From: Muraenolepis orangiensis
Lineage: Eukaryota; Chordata; Actinopteri; Gadiformes; Muraenolepididae
Length of the DNA stretch: 64,000 nucleotides
Direction: 5' to 3'
Assembly: GCA_027704905.1 (NCBI GenBank)
Contig: CM051013.1
Coordinates: 13,971,254 to 14,035,253 of the forward strand
Positions 1 to 13,900 of the stretch are shown here, in pieces. The translations under genes and the position numbers were made by a program. The notes beneath the pieces are model-generated. The model did not search any database. It saw only the letters and a program-made list of their open reading frames with translations, and was not told the origin of the DNA. Position 1 is the stretch's first letter, and each line of letters starts with the position of its first letter.

Positions 1-3000
1 AGTCCGAGTCAAGACCAAGTCTCTGTGATTTTGGGCTGGTCTAGACCGAGGCCTTAAATTGAAGTCCATCTTGACCATGTATTTACTGTGCCTTATTACC
101 GTCACCTGATCCCATCATATTTAAGATCTCCAGCTTCCTTACAGGGAGTTCAAATGAATAAATTCCTATCGACTCTTGTAGGCTGTCAATTTACGCGGAG
201 TTCCACGTACACAACCTTTTTGTCATTTTCATGTTTCATGTTATATTTAATGCCACATCCGCACAACAAACAGTTAAAGCACCATCAAGTCCAAATGAAA
301 CATTATGTTCAATTTCATATTTTTTCCACACAATTTGTAGTGTGAACACCAGTGCTTCTGATTATTAATGCAAAAGTCCAACTTTACTATCAATATAAAA
401 ACGTTACTGAAGGTGTGAGGTTGGATAATGGGGTCACATTTGAAGCCTTACCATGATCAGCACTCAGGTTTCTCTTCAGATCGTATAAATCTTTCGCCTT
501 TTACTAAAGATTTCCGTGGAGAGGAACAATATGAGTATCAACTAATTTTTGACGCTCCGCCGGAAGGTGGGGCTTTCTTTACTTGTCAAATCAATGAAGA
601 ATGTCTACTGCGCATTGGTTCAGCAGTATAATGAGGTGGGTCACTTATGTTCTGAATCATGATGGCATATACTTCTGTCTCATCAGTCCTATACCGTTGG
701 AGTAGCACCTGGCGTTCATGTTATTAGAAACAAGTAGTGAGAACAGTATCAAGACCAATATGTACAAAACGTTTTGCAATTGTATATACACTGTTCTTTA
801 TATGAATTACAAGTTGGCATGAAGGCCGATTTCGTGTCTCCAAACGTATTCAGGTAAAGCGGCTTATATGTTATGTTTTAACACTTGAACGTGAAACAAG
901 ATCGCCTACCCACAATGCTTGGCGAAACCGAAGGATTCCTTTCTACATTACATTTAAACTAAAACGTTAGGTTGAATACAATCTTTTTCAACGCAGTCTG
1001 TAGCTGGAACACTGGTGCCTCTGATTACTAATGCAAAAGTCCAACTGTACTATCAATATAAAAACGTTACTGAAGGTGTTAGGCTGGATCATCGGGTCAC
1101 ATTTGAAGACGGACCAAAGGCAGCACTCAGGTTTCTCTTCAGAGCGCATAAATCTTTCGCCTTTTACTAAAGATTTCCGTGGAGAGGAACACAATAAGTG
1201 CTCGAAGGTGGCCTTTCTCTTCTTGTCAAAGTGATAACATTTGCCCTTGGACGACCATTGCAGTGATGGGGACGAGACCATCTGCATCGAGTCAAGACCA
1301 AGTCTCTGTGATTTTGGGCTGGTCTAGACCGAGGCCTTAAATTGAAGTCCATCTAGACCATGTATTTACTGTGTCTTATTACCGTCACCTGATCCCATCA
1401 TATTTAAGATCTCCAGCTTCCTTACAGGGAGTTCAAATGAATAAATTCCTATCGACTCTTGTAGGCTGTCAATTTACGCGGAGTTCCACGTACACAACCT
1501 TTTTGTCATTTTCATGTTTCATGTTATATTTAATGCCACATCCGCACAACAAACAGTTAAAGCACCATCAAGTCCAAATGAAACATTATGTTCAATTTCA
1601 TATTTTTTCCACACAATTTGTAGTGTGAACACCAGTGCTTCTGATTACTAATGCAAAAGTCCAACTTTACTATCAATATAAAAACGTTACTGAAGGTGTG
1701 AGGTTGGATAATGGGGTCACATTTGAAGCCTTACCAAGGTCAGCACTCAGGTTTCTCTTCAGATCGTATAAATCTTTCGCCTTTTACTAAAGATTTCCGT
1801 GGAGAGGAACAATATGAGTATCAACTAATTTTTGACGCTCCGCCGAAAGGTGGGGCTTTCTTTACTTGTCAAATCAATGAAGAATGTCTACTGCGCATTG
1901 GTCCAGCAGTATAATGAGGTGGGTCACTTATGTTCTGAATCATGATGGCATATACTTCTGTCTCATCAGTCCTATACCGTTGGAGTAGCACCTGGCGTTC
2001 ATGTTATTAGAAACAAGTAGTGAGAACAGTATCAAGACCAATATGTACAAAACGTTTTGCAATTGTATATACACTGTTCTTTATATGAATTACAAGTTGG
2101 CATGAAGGCCGATTTCGTGTCTCCAAACGTATTCAGGTAAAGCGGCTTATATGTTATGTTTTAACACTTGAACGTGAAACAAGATCGCCTACCCACAATG
2201 CTTGGCGAAACCGAAGGATTCCTTTCTACATTACATTTAAACTAAAACGTTAGGTTGAATACAATCTTTTTCAACGCAGTCTGTAGCTGGAACACTGGTG
2301 CCTCTGATTACTAATGCAAAAGTCCAAATGTACTATCAATATAAAAACGTTACTGAAGGTGTTAGGCTGGATCATCGGGTCACATTTGAAGACGGACCAA
2401 AGTCAGCACTCAGGTTTCTCTTCAGAGCGCATAAATCTTTCGCCTTTTACTAAAGATTTCCGTGGAGAGGAACAATACGAGTATCAACTAATTTTTGTTG
2501 CTCCGCCGAAAGGTGGGCCTTTCTCTTCTTGTCAAAGTGATAACATTTGCCCTTGGACGACCATTGCAGTGATGGGAGACCACTGCATCGAGCAGCCTTA
2601 AAGGGTGAGTCCGAGTCAAGACCAAGTCTCTGTGATTTTGGGCTGGTCTAGACCGAGGCCTTAAATTGAAGTCCATCTTGACCATGTATTTACTGTGCCT
2701 TATTACCGTCACCTGATCCCATCATATTTAAGATCTCCAGCTTCCTTACAGGGAGTTCAAATGAATAAATTCCTATCGACTCTTGTAGGCTGTCAATTTA
2801 CGCGGAGTTCCACGTACACAACCTTTTTGTCATTTTCATGTTTCATGTTATATTTAATGCCACATCCGCACAACAAACAGTTAAAGCACCATCAAGTCCA
2901 AATGAAACATTATGTTCAATTTCATATTTTTTCCACACAATTTGTAGTGTGAACACCAGTGCTTCTGATTATTAATGCAAAAGTCCAACTTTACTATCAA

Positions 3001-6000
3001 TATAAAAACGTTACTGAAGGTGTGAGGTTGGATAATGGGGTCACATTTGAAGCCTTACCATGATCAGCACTCAGGTTTCTCTTCAGATCGTATAAATCTT
3101 TCGCCTTTTACTAAAGATTTCCGTGGAGAGGAACAATATGAGTATCAACTAATTTTTGACGCTCCGCCGAAAGGTGGGGCTTTCTTTACTTGTCAAATCA
3201 ATGAAGAATGTCTACTGCGCATTGGTTCAGCAGTATAATGAGGTGGGTCACTTATGTTCTGAATCATGATGGCATATACTTCTGTCTCATCAGTCCTATA
3301 CCGTTGGAGTAGCACCTGGCGTTCATGTTATTAGAAACAAGTAGTGAGAACAGTATCAAGACCAATATGTACAAAACGTTTTGCAATTGTATATACACTG
3401 TTCTTTATATGAATTACAAGTTGGCATGAAGGCCGATTTCGTGTCTCCAAACGTATTCAGGTAAAGCGGCTTATATGTTATGTTTTAACACTTGAACGTG
3501 AAACAAGATCGCCTACCCACAATGCTTGGCGAAACCGAAGGATTCCTTTCTACATTACATTTAAACTAAAACGTTAGGTTGAATACAATCTTTTTCAACG
3601 CAGTCTGTAGCTGGAACACTGGTGCCTCTGATTACTAATGCAAAAGTCCAAATGTACTATCAATATAAAAACGTTACTGAAGGTGTTAGGCTGGATCATC
3701 GGGTCACATTTGAAGACGGACCAAAGTCAGCACTCAGGTTTCTCTTCAGAGCGCATAAATCTTTCGCCTTTTACTAAAGATTTCCGTGGAGAGGAACAAT
3801 ACGAGTATCAACTAATTTTTGTTGCTCCGCCGAAAGGTGGGCCTTTCTCTTCTTGTCAAAGTGATAACATTTGCCCTTGGACGACCATTGCAGTGATGGG
3901 GACGAGACCATCTGCATCGAGTCAAGACCTTAAAGGGTGAGTCCGAGTCAAGACCAAGTCTCTGTGATTTTGGGCTGGTCTAGACCGAGGCCTTAAATTG
4001 AAGTCCATCTTGACCATGTATTTACTGTGCCTTATTACCGTCACCTGATCCCATCATATTTAAGATCTCCAGCTTCCTTACAGGGAGTTCAAATGAATAA
4101 ATTCCTATCGACTCTTGTAGGCTGTCAATTTACGCGGAGTTCCACGTACACAACCTTTTTGTCATTTTCATGTTTCATGTTATATTTAATGCCACATCCG
4201 CACAACAAACAGTTAAAGCACCATCAAGTCCAAATGAAACATTATGTTCAATTTCATATTTTTTCCACACAATTTGTAGTGTGAACACCAGTGCTTCTGA
4301 TTATTAATGCAAAAGTCCAACTTTACTATCAATATAAAAACGTTACTGAAGGTGTGAGGTTGGATAATGGGGTCACATTTGAAGCCTTACCATGATCAGC
4401 ACTCAGGTTTCTCTTCAGATCGTATAAATCTTTCGCCTTTTACTAAAGATTTCCGTGGAGAGGAACAATATGAGTATCAACTAATTTTTGACGCTCCGCC
4501 GAAAGGTGGGGCTTTCTTTACTTGTCAAATCAATGAAGAATGTCTACTGCGCATTGGTCCAGCAGTATAATGAGGTGGGTCACTTATGTTCTGAATCATG
4601 ATGGCATATACTTCTGTCTCATCAGTCCTATACCGTTGGAGTAGCACCTGGCGTTCATGTTATTAGAAACAAGTAGTGAGAACAGTATCAAGACCAATAT
4701 GTACAAAACGTTTTGCAATTGTATATACACTGTTCTTTATATGAATTACAAGTTGGCATGAAGGCCGATTTCGTGTCTCCAAACGTATTCAGGTAAAGCG
4801 GCTTATATGTTATGTTTTAACACTTGAACGTGAAACAAGATCGCCTACCCACAATGCTTGGCGAAACCGAAGGATTCCTTTCTACATTACATTTAAACTA
4901 AAACGTTAGGTTGAATACAATCTTTTTCAACGCAGTCTGTAGCTGGAACACTGGTGCCTCTGATTACTAATGCAAAAGTCCAACTGTACTATCAATATAA
5001 AAACGTTACTGAAGGTGTTAGGCTGGATCATCGGGTCACATTTGAAGACGGACCAAAGGCAGCACTCAGGTTTCTCTTCAGAGCGCATAAATCTTTCGCC
5101 TTTTACTAAAGATTTCCGTGGAGAGGAACAATACGAGTATCAACTAATTTTTGTTGCTCCGCCGAAAGGTGGGCCTTTCTCTTCTTGTCAAAGTGATAAC
5201 ATTTGCCCTTGGACGACCATTGCAGTGATGGGGACGAGACCATCTGCATCGAGTCAAGACCTTAAAGGGTGAGTCCGAGTCAAGACCAAGTCTCTGTGAT
5301 TTTGGGCTGGTCTAGACCGAGGCCTTAAATTGAAGTCCATCTAGACCATGTATTTACTGTGTCTTATTACCGTCACCTGATCCCATCATATTTAAGATCT
5401 CCAGCTTCCTTACAGGGAGTTCAAATGAATAAATTCCTATCGACTCTTGTAGGCTGTCAATTTACGCGGAGTTCCACGTACACAACCTTTTTGTCATTTT
5501 CATGTTTCATGTTATATTTAATGCCACATCCGCACAACAAACAGTTAAAGCACCATCAAGTCCAAATGAAACATTATGTTCAATTTCATATTTTTTCCAC
5601 ACAATTTGTAGTGTGAACACCAGTGCTTCTGATTACTAATGCAAAAGTCCAACTTTACTATCAATATAAAAACGTTACTGAAGGTGTGAGGTTGGATAAT
5701 GGGGTCACATTTGAAGCCTTACCAAGGTCAGCACTCAGGTTTCTCTTCAGATCGTATAAATCTTTCGCCTTTTACTAAAGATTTCCGTGGAGAGGAACAA
5801 TATGAGTATCAACTAATTTTTGACGCTCCGCCGAAAGGTGGGGCTTTCTTTACTTGTCAAATCAATGAAGAATGTCTACTGCGCATTGGTCCAGCAGTAT
5901 AATGAGGTGGGTCACTTATGTTCTGAATCATGATGGCATATACTTCTGTCTCATCAGTCCTATACCGTTGGAGTAGCACCTGGCGTTCATGTTATTAGAA

Positions 6001-7935
6001 ACAAGTAGTGAGAACAGTATCAAGACCAATATGTACAAAACGTTTTGCAATTGTATATACACTGTTCTTTATATGAATTACAAGTTGGCATGAAGGCCGA
6101 TTTCGTGTCTCCAAACGTATTCAGGTAAAGCGGCTTATATGTTATGTTTTAACACTTGAACGTGAAACAAGATCGCCTACCCACAATGCTTGGCGAAACC
6201 GAAGGATTCCTTTCTACATTACATTTAAACTAAAACGTTAGGTTGAATACAATCTTTTTCAACGCAGTCTGTAGCTGGAACACTGGTGCCTCTGATTACT
6301 AATGCAAAAGTCCAAATGTACTATCAATATAAAAACGTTACTGAAGGTGTTAGGCTGGATCATCGGGTCACATTTGAAGACGGACCAAAGTCAGCACTCA
6401 GGTTTCTCTTCAGAGCGCATAAATCTTTCGCCTTTTACTAAAGATTTCCGTGGAGAGGAACAATACGAGTATCAACTAATTTTTGTTGCTCCGCCGAAAG
6501 GTGGGCCTTTCTCTTCTTGTCAAAGTGATAACATTTGCCCTTGGACGACCATTGCAGTGATGGGGACGAGACCATCTGCATCGAGTCAAGACCTTAAAGG
6601 GTGAGTCCGAGTCAAGACCAAGTCTCTGTGATTTTGGGCTGGTCTAGACCGAGGCCTTAAATTGAAGTCCATCTTGACCATGTATTTACTGTGCCTTATT
6701 ACCGTCACCTGATCCCATCATATTTAAGATCTCCAGCTTCCTTACAGGGAGTTCAAATGAATAAATTCCTATCGACTCTTGTAGGCTGTCAATTTACGCG
6801 GAGTTCCACGTACACAACCTTTTTGTCATTTTCATGTTTCATGTTATATTTAATGCCACATCCGCACAACAAACAGTTAAAGCACCATCAAGTCCAAATG
6901 AAACATTATGTTCAATTTCATATTTTTTCCACACAATTTGTAGTGTGAACACCAGTGCTTCTGATTATTAATGCAAAAGTCCAACTTTACTATCAATATA
7001 AAAACGTTACTGAAGGTGTGAGGTTGGATAATGGGGTCACATTTGAAGCCTTACCATGATCAGCACTCAGGTTTCTCTTCAGATCGTATAAATCTTTCGC
7101 CTTTTACTAAAGATTTCCGTGGAGAGGAACAATATGAGTATCAACTAATTTTTGACGCTCCGCCGAAAGGTGGGGCTTTCTTTACTTGTCAAATCAATGA
7201 AGAATGTCTACTGCGCATTGGTCCAGCAGTATAATGAGGTGGGTCACTTATGTTCTGAATCATGATGGCATATACTTCTGTCTCATCAGTCCTATACCGT
7301 TGGAGTAGCACCTGGCGTTCATGTTATTAGAAACAAGTAGTGAGAACAGTATCAAGACCAATATGTACAAAACGTTTTGCAATTGTATATACACTGTTCT
7401 TTATATGAATTACAAGTTGGCATGAAGGCCGATTTCGTGTCTCCAAACGTATTCAGGTAAAGCGGCTTATATGTTATGTTTTAACACTTGAACGTGAAAC
7501 AAGATCGCCTACCCACAATGCTTGGCGAAACCGAAGGATTCCTTTCTACATTACATTTAAACTAAAACGTTAGGTTGAATACAATCTTTTTCAACGCAGT
7601 CTGTAGCTGGAACACTGGTGCCTCTGATTACTAATGCAAAAGTCCAAATGTACTATCAATATAAAAACGCTACTGAAGGTGTTAGGCTGGATCATCGGGT
7701 CACATTTGAAGACGGACCAAAGTCAGCACTCAGGTTTCTCTTCAGAGCGCATAAATCTTTCGCCTTTTACTAAAGATTTCCGTGGAGAGGAACAATACGA
7801 GTATCAACTAATTTTTGTTGCTCCGCCGAAAGGTGGGCCTTTCTCTTCTTGTCAAAGTGATAACATTTGCCCTTGGACGACCATTGCAGTGATGGGGATG
7901 AGACCATCTGCATCGAGTCAAGACCTTAAAGGGTG
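1..7935 (+). repeat. Left, more heterogeneous part of the satellite array
   Basis: Units here differ from the core consensus at diagnostic positions. The first unit lacks about 40 bp inside core B (near 1190-1205) and about 25 bp at its junction with unit 2 (near 1288). Unit 2 has an altered end (gagaccactgcatcgagcag near 2575). Units starting near 1290 and 5272 share several variants (gtgtcttattacc, ctagaccatg, taccaaggtcagc). Core B copies at 1031 and 4970 share ccaactgtac and ccaaaggcagc. Copies up to 6302 read acgttactg and gggacgaga, where later copies read acgctactg and gggatgaga. Confidence 0.85.
2608..3939 (+). repeat. Representative satellite unit, a dimer of two diverged half-units
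   Basis: This unit shows the internal structure. A core block A (about 2973-3198) and a core block B (about 3636-3861) are homologous: by hand alignment there are about 20 mismatches over about 226 bp with no indel. Equivalent points (the ggggtcacat and cgggtcacat motifs) lie 663 bp apart within the unit and 669 bp from B to the next A, so the unit is close to two equal halves. Homology extends weakly upstream of each core, where ttccacacaatttgtagtgtg in A matches ttcaacgcagtctgtagctgg in B. Outside the cores the halves are hard to align. The simplest reading is an ancestral monomer of about 666 bp that duplicated, diverged and then amplified as a dimer. Confidence 0.8.
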
Positions 7936-10900
7936 AGTCCGAGTCAAGACCAAGTCTCTGTGATTTTGGGCTGGTCTAGACCGAGGCCTTAAATTGAAGT
8001 CCATCTTGACCATGTATTTACTGTGCCTTATTACCGTCACCTGATCCCATCATATTTAAGATCTCCAGCTTCCTTACAGGGAGTTCAAATGAATAAATTC
8101 CTATCGACTCTTGTAGGCTGTCAATTTACGCGGAGTTCCACGTACACAACCTTTTTGTCATTTTCATGTTTCATGTTATATTTAATGCCACATCCGCACA
8201 ACAAACAGTTAAAGCACCATCAAGTCCAAATGAAACATTATGTTCAATTTCATATTTTTTCCACACAATTTGTAGTGTGAACACCAGTGCTTCTGATTAT
8301 TAATGCAAAAGTCCAACTTTACTATCAATATAAAAACGTTACTGAAGGTGTGAGGTTGGATAATGGGGTCACATTTGAAGCCTTACCATGATCAGCACTC
8401 AGGTTTCTCTTCAGATCGTATAAATCTTTCGCCTTTTACTAAAGATTTCCGTGGAGAGGAACAATATGAGTATCAACTAATTTTTGACGCTCCGCCGAAA
8501 GGTGGGGCTTTCTTTACTTGTCAAATCAATGAAGAATGTCTACTGCGCATTGGTCCAGCAGTATAATGAGGTGGGTCACTTATGTTCTGAATCATGATGG
8601 CATATACTTCTGTCTCATCAGTCCTATACCGTTGGAGTAGCACCTGGCGTTCATGTTATTAGAAACAAGTAGTGAGAACAGTATCAAGACCAATATGTAC
8701 AAAACGTTTTGCAATTGTATATACACTGTTCTTTATATGAATTACAAGTTGGCATGAAGGCCGATTTCGTGTCTCCAAACGTATTCAGGTAAAGCGGCTT
8801 ATATGTTATGTTTTAACACTTGAACGTGAAACAAGATCGCCTACCCACAATGCTTGGCGAAACCGAAGGATTCCTTTCTACATTACATTTAAACTAAAAC
8901 GTTAGGTTGAATACAATCTTTTTCAACGCAGTCTGTAGCTGGAACACTGGTGCCTCTGATTACTAATGCAAAAGTCCAAATGTACTATCAATATAAAAAC
9001 GCTACTGAAGGTGTTAGGCTGGATCATCGGGTCACATTTGAAGACGGACCAAAGTCAGCACTCAGGTTTCTCTTCAGAGCGCATAAATCTTTCGCCTTTT
9101 ACTAAAGATTTCCGTGGAGAGGAACAATACGAGTATCAACTAATTTTTGTTGCTCCGCCGAAAGGTGGGCCTTTCTCTTCTTGTCAAAGTGATAACATTT
9201 GCCCTTGGACGACCATTGCAGTGATGGGGATGAGACCATCTGCATCGAGTCAAGACCTTAAAGGGTGAGTCCGAGTCAAGACCAAGTCTCTGTGATTTTG
9301 GGCTGGTCTAGACCGAGGCCTTAAATTGAAGTCCATCTTGACCATGTATTTACTGTGCCTTATTACCGTCACCTGATCCCATCATATTTAAGATCTCCAG
9401 CTTCCTTACAGGGAGTTCAAATGAATAAATTCCTATCGACTCTTGTAGGCTGTCAATTTACGCGGAGTTCCACGTACACAACCTTTTTGTCATTTTCATG
9501 TTTCATGTTATATTTAATGCCACATCCGCACAACAAACAGTTAAAGCACCATCAAGTCCAAATGAAACATTATGTTCAATTTCATATTTTTTCCACACAA
9601 TTTGTAGTGTGAACACCAGTGCTTCTGATTATTAATGCAAAAGTCCAACTTTACTATCAATATAAAAACGTTACTGAAGGTGTGAGGTTGGATAATGGGG
9701 TCACATTTGAAGCCTTACCATGATCAGCACTCAGGTTTCTCTTCAGATCGTATAAATCTTTCGCCTTTTACTAAAGATTTCCGTGGAGAGGAACAATATG
9801 AGTATCAACTAATTTTTGACGCTCCGCCGAAAGGTGGGGCTTTCTTTACTTGTCAAATCAATGAAGAATGTCTACTGCGCATTGGTCCAGCAGTATAATG
9901 AGGTGGGTCACTTATGTTCTGAATCATGATGGCATATACTTCTGTCTCATCAGTCCTATACCGTTGGAGTAGCACCTGGCGTTCATGTTATTAGAAACAA
10001 GTAGTGAGAACAGTATCAAGACCAATATGTACAAAACGTTTTGCAATTGTATATACACTGTTCTTTATATGAATTACAAGTTGGCATGAAGGCCGATTTC
10101 GTGTCTCCAAACGTATTCAGGTAAAGCGGCTTATATGTTATGTTTTAACACTTGAACGTGAAACAAGATCGCCTACCCACAATGCTTGGCGAAACCGAAG
10201 GATTCCTTTCTACATTACATTTAAACTAAAACGTTAGGTTGAATACAATCTTTTTCAACGCAGTCTGTAGCTGGAACACTGGTGCCTCTGATTACTAATG
10301 CAAAAGTCCAAATGTACTATCAATATAAAAACGCTACTGAAGGTGTTAGGCTGGATCATCGGGTCACATTTGAAGACGGACCAAAGTCAGCACTCAGGTT
10401 TCTCTTCAGAGCGCATAAATCTTTCGCCTTTTACTAAAGATTTCCGTGGAGAGGAACAATACGAGTATCAACTAATTTTTGTTGCTCCGCCGAAAGGTGG
10501 GCCTTTCTCTTCTTGTCAAAGTGATAACATTTGCCCTTGGACGACCATTGCAGTGATGGGGATGAGACCATCTGCATCGAGTCAAGACCTTAAAGGGTGA
10601 GTCCGAGTCAAGACCAAGTCTCTGTGATTTTGGGCTGGTCTAGACCGAGGCCTTAAATTGAAGTCCATCTTGACCATGTATTTACTGTGCCTTATTACCG
10701 TCACCTGATCCCATCATATTTAAGATCTCCAGCTTCCTTACAGGGAGTTCAAATGAATAAATTCCTATCGACTCTTGTAGGCTGTCAATTTACGCGGAGT
10801 TCCACGTACACAACCTTTTTGTCATTTTCATGTTTCATGTTATATTTAATGCCACATCCGCACAACAAACAGTTAAAGCACCATCAAGTCCAAATGAAAC

Positions 10901-13900
10901 ATTATGTTCAATTTCATATTTTTTCCACACAATTTGTAGTGTGAACACCAGTGCTTCTGATTATTAATGCAAAAGTCCAACTTTACTATCAATATAAAAA
11001 CGTTACTGAAGGTGTGAGGTTGGATAATGGGGTCACATTTGAAGCCTTACCATGATCAGCACTCAGGTTTCTCTTCAGATCGTATAAATCTTTCGCCTTT
11101 TACTAAAGATTTCCGTGGAGAGGAACAATATGAGTATCAACTAATTTTTGACGCTCCGCCGAAAGGTGGGGCTTTCTTTACTTGTCAAATCAATGAAGAA
11201 TGTCTACTGCGCATTGGTCCAGCAGTATAATGAGGTGGGTCACTTATGTTCTGAATCATGATGGCATATACTTCTGTCTCATCAGTCCTATACCGTTGGA
11301 GTAGCACCTGGCGTTCATGTTATTAGAAACAAGTAGTGAGAACAGTATCAAGACCAATATGTACAAAACGTTTTGCAATTGTATATACACTGTTCTTTAT
11401 ATGAATTACAAGTTGGCATGAAGGCCGATTTCGTGTCTCCAAACGTATTCAGGTAAAGCGGCTTATATGTTATGTTTTAACACTTGAACGTGAAACAGAT
11501 CGCTACCCACAATGCTTGGCGAAACCGAAGGATTCCTTTCTACATTACATTTAAACTAAAACGTTAGGTTGAATACAATCTTTTTCAACGCAGTCTGTAG
11601 CTGGAACACTGGTGCCTCTGATTACTAATGCAAAAGTCCAAATGTACTATCAATATAAAAACGCTACTGAAGGTGTTAGGCTGGATCATCGGGTCACATT
11701 TGAAGACGGACCAAAGTCAGCACTCAGGTTTCTCTTCAGAGCGCATAAATCTTTCGCCTTTTACTAAAGATTTCCGTGGAGAGGAACAATACGAGTATCA
11801 ACTAATTTTTGTTGCTCCGCCGAAAGGTGGGCCTTTCTCTTCTTGTCAAAGTGATAACATTTGCCCTTGGACGACCATTGCAGTGATGGGGATGAGACCA
11901 TCTGCATCGAGTCAAGACCTTAAAGGGTGAGTCCGAGTCAAGACCAAGTCTCTGTGATTTTGGGCTGGTCTAGACCGAGGCCTTAAATTGAAGTCCATCT
12001 TGACCATGTATTTACTGTGCCTTATTACCGTCACCTGATCCCATCATATTTAAGATCTCCAGCTTCCTTACAGGGAGTTCAAATGAATAAATTCCTATCG
12101 ACTCTTGTAGGCTGTCAATTTACGCGGAGTTCCACGTACACAACCTTTTTGTCATTTTCATGTTTCATGTTATATTTAATGCCACATCCGCACAACAAAC
12201 AGTTAAAGCACCATCAAGTCCAAATGAAACATTATGTTCAATTTCATATTTTTTCCACACAATTTGTAGTGTGAACACCAGTGCTTCTGATTATTAATGC
12301 AAAAGTCCAACTTTACTATCAATATAAAAACGTTACTGAAGGTGTGAGGTTGGATAATGGGGTCACATTTGAAGCCTTACCATGATCAGCACTCAGGTTT
12401 CTCTTCAGATCGTATAAATCTTTCGCCTTTTACTAAAGATTTCCGTGGAGAGGAACAATATGAGTATCAACTAATTTTTGACGCTCCGCCGAAAGGTGGG
12501 GCTTTCTTTACTTGTCAAATCAATGAAGAATGTCTACTGCGCATTGGTCCAGCAGTATAATGAGGTGGGTCACTTATGTTCTGAATCATGATGGCATATA
12601 CTTCTGTCTCATCAGTCCTATACCGTTGGAGTAGCACCTGGCGTTCATGTTATTAGAAACAAGTAGTGAGAACAGTATCAAGACCAATATGTACAAAACG
12701 TTTTGCAATTGTATATACACTGTTCTTTATATGAATTACAAGTTGGCATGAAGGCCGATTTCGTGTCTCCAAACGTATTCAGGTAAAGCGGCTTATATGT
12801 TATGTTTTAACACTTGAACGTGAAACAACCCACAATGCTTGGCGAAACCGAAGGATTCCTTTCTACATTACATTTAAACTAAAACGTTAGGTTGAATACA
12901 ATCTTTTTCAACGCAGTCTGTAGCTGGAACACTGGTGCCTCTGATTACTAATGCAAAAGTCCAAATGTACTATCAATATAAAAACGCTACTGAAGGTGTT
13001 AGGCTGGATCATCGGGTCACATTTGAAGACGGACCAAAGTCAGCACTCAGGTTTCTCTTCAGAGCGCATAAATCTTTCGCCTTTTACTAAAGATTTCCGT
13101 GGAGAGGAACAATACGAGTATCAACTAATTTTTGTTGCTCCGCCGAAAGGTGGGCCTTTCTCTTCTTGTCAAAGTGATAACATTTGCCCTTGGACGACCA
13201 TTGCAGTGATGGGGATGAGACCATCTGCATCGAGTCAAGACCTTAAAGGGTGAGTCCGAGTCAAGACCAAGTCTCTGTGATTTTGGGCTGGTCTAGACCG
13301 AGGCCTTAAATTGAAGTCCATCTTGACCATGTATTTACTGTGCCTTATTACCGTCACCTGATCCCATCATATTTAAGATCTCCAGCTTCCTTACAGGGAG
13401 TTCAAATGAATAAATTCCTATCGACTCTTGTAGGCTGTCAATTTACGCGGAGTTCCACGTACACAACCTTTTTGTCATTTTCATGTTTCATGTTATATTT
13501 AATGCCACATCCGCACAACAAACAGTTAAAGCACCATCAAGTCCAAATGAAACATTATGTTCAATTTCATATTTTTTCCACACAATTTGTAGTGTGAACA
13601 CCAGTGCTTCTGATTATTAATGCAAAAGTCCAACTTTACTATCAATATAAAAACGTTACTGAAGGTGTGAGGTTGGATAATGGGGTCACATTTGAAGCCT
13701 TACCATGATCAGCACTCAGGTTTCTCTTCAGATCGTATAAATCTTTCGCCTTTTACTAAAGATTTCCGTGGAGAGGAACAATATGAGTATCAACTAATTT
13801 TTGACGCTCCGCCGAAAGGTGGGGCTTTCTTTACTTGTCAAATCAATGAAGAATGTCTACTGCGCATTGGTCCAGCAGTATAATGAGGTGGGTCACTTAT

